This document shows positions 61,029-64,000 of a stretch of 64,000 nt of DNA, piece by piece; position 1 is the first letter of the stretch, and every line of letters starts with the position of its first letter. The stretch is taken from the NCBI GenBank assembly GCA_003952965.2, contig CM025856.1:31509489-31573488 (forward strand). Direction: 5' to 3'. A program made the translations under genes and the position numbers. The notes below the pieces were generated by a model that was not told the origin of the DNA, did not search any database, and saw only the letters and a program-made list of their open reading frames with translations. Source of the stretch: Morella rubra (taxonomy: Eukaryota > Streptophyta > Magnoliopsida > Fagales > Myricaceae).

Positions 61029-64000
61029 AATAATCGGAGTCGGACTCTTCGGAGCTGTCACTATCACTATCATCACACAACTCTTCATCACTGTCCGATA
61101 TTGATGTAGCATGACGTCGTGTCTCAGTGTCATCAGTGACGTGCATAAGCAGATTACGTGTGCCTACTCAACTGAATCATGTTAAAGTTGCTGAAATCTA
61201 TAAAAAGAGAAATTGACTTGTTCTTCTGGTATGCTTCTAGGTTTGATGGTCCTGCCCTCTCTTCATTGTCCTTTTCTCCAACAAAGGGCATATCATATGT
61301 ATTTTTGCTTATTATTTTTTGAACTATTTTCTCCAAAGTGGGCGGCAAACTCATAGGCATCTAATAAAAACATACCTTGGACCCACCTTGAGATAAACAT
61401 AGTAACCAAAACGGGGTCGTCTTATACATACTATATTCGTTGATGTTGTTGATGCCAAACCAAAAAACCATCAACTTTTGTGAAAAACAAACAAGTTTTG
61501 GTGCTCAAAAAAGTCAAAAATCAAGTCGCAAATTGATTTAAAATAAAAAAAAACTAAATTCCCCAATCAGGTACTCTAAGTGTTGTAAATGTCCATAAAA
61601 CTTGACCATAAAAAAAATCAACATCTTCCCATCATGGTCTCCAGAATAACCACACAACTATTCTTTATACTATGAAATTGTTCACGTTGACTTGTGTGAA
61701 ACCGAAGTCCATTAACTACATGCATCCAGAATAGGAAAGTACTCGTTGATCCGGTCTGGATGCCAGTGCATATAAATCATCTACACCTGGCCGGATATTC
61801 ATTACGCGCATCATTTGTATCTAAAATAATATAACTGTATGAGATATTGAAAAAAAGTAAATTAAACAAAAAAAAAACTATACGTTCTACATAAGTAATA
61901 AATACCCTTTTTTTAAACCACGGAAGGGAATTCTGCTTCGTGCCTTCGACATCTACTGGTGATTGCTACCTGAGTTTGGTGTAAGATGCTCCCTGCAAAC
62001 CACATATTCGTAAAATTTAATCGCACTACCAAAAAATTTTAAAAACCACAAACAAATGAAAATGATGAAATCCGCTTACTCTAAATAATGGGCTGAGTTT
62101 GCACTATTGTTAAGTAACATATTACTCTGCTTTAGTGAACTCCTTCCTAATTCAAAAATCGTGGCCATTGCCTGCTCCTAATGGGCAAACATTTATATCA
62201 AAACACAAAAAAAAATGGTCCATCTATCCTCCTCGGTCATCAGCATTCACATAATTCCTCTCTCTTCTATTGAATCACGTCTCAAACCCACTGAAGGTAC
62301 ATAGAGCAAAATGTTAGACATTCATTCAACACGTAATTCTCTGCTATAGACCTCTCAGCCCGTGCCCTGTTCTTCATGAAACACTTTATCTTCTTCATAT
62401 ACCTTTCCATCAAAAGCCAACAGATACATCCAACGAAAATTGTATGGGCCTTGCAAGTAAAACTTCCTGAGGTAAGTGAACTACTAAATGGACCATGACA
62501 ATGAAAAATGATGAGGGAAATATGTGCTCCAACTTAAGAGGATCAATCCAATATCTTTTTTGCAACTGGTCTACAACCTCAACTTTTACAATTCTAGAAC
62601 ACAAGTCCCTGAAGAATAAGCTTAGTTCTATCAATGTTGTACATACTTCTTGGTCCAATAACCCATGTATCATTGTCGGTAACAGTTGCAGCATAATGTG
62701 ACAATCATGGCTTTTAATATCCAATATTTTGCATTCTTTCACAATTCATACATTAGGATATATTGGCTGCATACTTGTTAGGAAAATTCACACCCTTCAG
62801 ACACTGACAACATTTCCTACGCTCCGTTTTCATTAGCGTGAAAGACACATGATGCATGACCTCGTGTTGACCCTGAACTTGTAGATGCAACTCTTTCCAT
62901 ATTCCCATTAATGTCAAATTCTCTCTGAGCCACTGACATTATCTTTCGTCTTTCCCGTTAATATTTAGGAAAGTCCCCAACACGTTATCACAAATAATCT
63001 TCTCTATGTGCATCACGTCCATATTGTGTCGAAGTTTTAAACTTTGACCAATACGGCAACTCAAAGAAAATATTTGCTTCGTCCAAAAGACAACTTCGAA
63101 TACTTGACACACCCAAGATGCCTCATCACCTGTCTTTGACTACTCGCTTCTCTTGGTGCCATCGCATATCCATTGCCATCTCACATGAGATAAACAACCG
63201 TTACAACTTTGGTTTCAACGAAAAAAATGTCACAACAATTTCTGGGGAACCTTTGACTTAGAATTTTCACTGTACTTCCACCTTGATAGCCCACACAACC
63301 GAACACTCCAGTAACTCGCTATTATGCTTCCAAAACAAAATGCAATCATTTCGACATGCATGTATGTTGTCATAACTAAATCCTAAATTCTTCCTCAACT
63401 ACTTCATCTCATAGAAAGATTTCAGTAACGTCTCCCTATCGAGGTAATGCATCTTTTATTAACCCTAATACGTCCTCAAATGCCTTTACGCTCAAGTTAT
63501 TCTCCGACTTCACATGGTGTTAATCTTACTACAAAAGACGACTTCGAATACTTGACACACCTAGGATACAATTCTCGCTCAGCATCCTCCCACAAAATTT
63601 GGCATATGCAAAAAATCCATCCCCAGACCCTGATTTGGGTGGCAATGGGTCAGCAGTATGAGCTGCTCTCGCATCAAAGTCTTCTAAACATATTTCGGAT
63701 GTCGTCATCTATATTCCCCTTAGACTTTTTCACTACTAAGCTCTAGCTCCCGTTCTGACACTGCCCGATCCAAAAGAGGTGATTCATGAAATTGGTTCTT
63801 CATGCAATACCCAATCAGTATAACTCTTCTCAAACCATTTTATGAACAGGTGATCCTCCATTTCTTAAAAGTTTGGAACAAAATATTCTTACATCTCCGA
63901 CAGGGGCACCTTATTTGACCACGACTATCTGTAGAATTTCTGGCGATACTCATAAATTCCCGGACACCTTCCTTATACTTCACACCAACCTATCTACTTC
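61029..64000 (-). pseudogene. CACTA TNP2-type transposase, broken and 5'-incomplete
   Basis: Recognisable pieces lie in several frames. Transposase-associated domain: YKEGVREFMSIARNSTDSRG, then IRCPCRRCKN and EDHLFIKWFEKSYTDWVLHE. TNP2: LRHNMDVMHIEK-like, DNVLGTFLNINGK, MGIWKELHLQVQGQ, RRKCCQCLKGVNFPNKYAAN. DUF4218 (main open frame 62,742-62,410): KSHDCHIMLQLLPTMIHGLL, ELSLFFRDLCSR, LEHIFPSSFFIVMVHLVVHL, then NRARAERSIAENYVLNECLT. DUF4216-like: LSYSGCM and RFHTSQRE. An acidic end (DSDEELCDDSDSDSSEESDS) is followed by a stop. Names come from family memory, and spellings in broken stretches are approximate. Confidence 0.75.

Larger units (their letters stand above)
60000..64000 (-). mobile_element. 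Decayed CACTA (En/Spm) DNA transposon, running off the window edge
   Basis: On the minus strand, domains appear in the order of CACTA elements: transposase-associated domain (about 63,990-63,780), TNP2 core (about 63,110-62,750), DUF4218 (about 62,742-62,280), DUF4216-like pieces (about 61,830-61,380), an acidic Ser/Asp tail ending near 61,029, then a second gene (60,907 to about 60,400). Many frame changes make it inactive. The 3' terminal repeat near 59,900-60,050 was not identified; the left limit is approximate. It begins close to the end of the right arm. Confidence 0.8.

Overview
The window is nuclear DNA of a flowering plant, most likely a woody eudicot. Its genes have many short GT-AG introns in AT-rich sequence, their products match plant-specific families, and plant LINE, SINE, MITE, hAT and CACTA elements are dense. 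I cannot name the species.

Region 1 (1-12,577, + strand) is the 3' part of a BIG5/MIN7-type large ARF-GEF gene: eleven exons coding the last 618 residues. One intron (293-7293) is swollen by a nearly complete 5.7-kb L1-type LINE lying on the minus strand, with exact 20-bp target-site duplications. Region 2 (14,241-17,414, +) is an intact five-exon PP2C phosphatase of 296 residues. Region 3 (19,993-22,335, -) is a single-exon leucine-rich-repeat extensin (LRX) with a duplicated block in its proline-rich domain. Region 4 (25,243-30,894, -) is a complete ten-exon gene for a CCCH zinc-finger/FG nucleoporin (C3H16, Nup42/CG1-like, 406 residues); two of its introns hold a SINE and a MITE.

Region 5 (about 32,140-59,560) is one very large inverted duplication. 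The arms are about 15.8 kb and 11.4 kb and flank a 179-bp spacer at 47,947-48,125. Each arm carries the 5' third (about 334 codons, ten exons) of a SPOT1/At5g58100-like gene. The two copies point at each other and both stop at the symmetry centre, so neither can make the full protein. The left arm also holds a 4.4-4.7-kb tandem duplication that repeats the first three exons. Both arms share the same nested insertions: an LTR-type fossil split by a non-autonomous hAT element with 8-bp target duplications, plus a truncated LINE. These insertions therefore predate the inverted duplication. Transcription through the centre from either side would give a long hairpin RNA.

Region 6 (about 60,000-64,000, -) is a decayed CACTA (En/Spm) transposon running off the right edge, with recognisable transposase-associated, TNP2, DUF4218 and DUF4216 segments followed by a second, TNP1/Ptta-like gene.

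Exon coordinates were deduced by reading splice sites and checking that phases agree; no alignment or transcript data were available. The genes show no evident pathway link. The most unusual feature is the inverted duplication, which should be tested first for assembly error.
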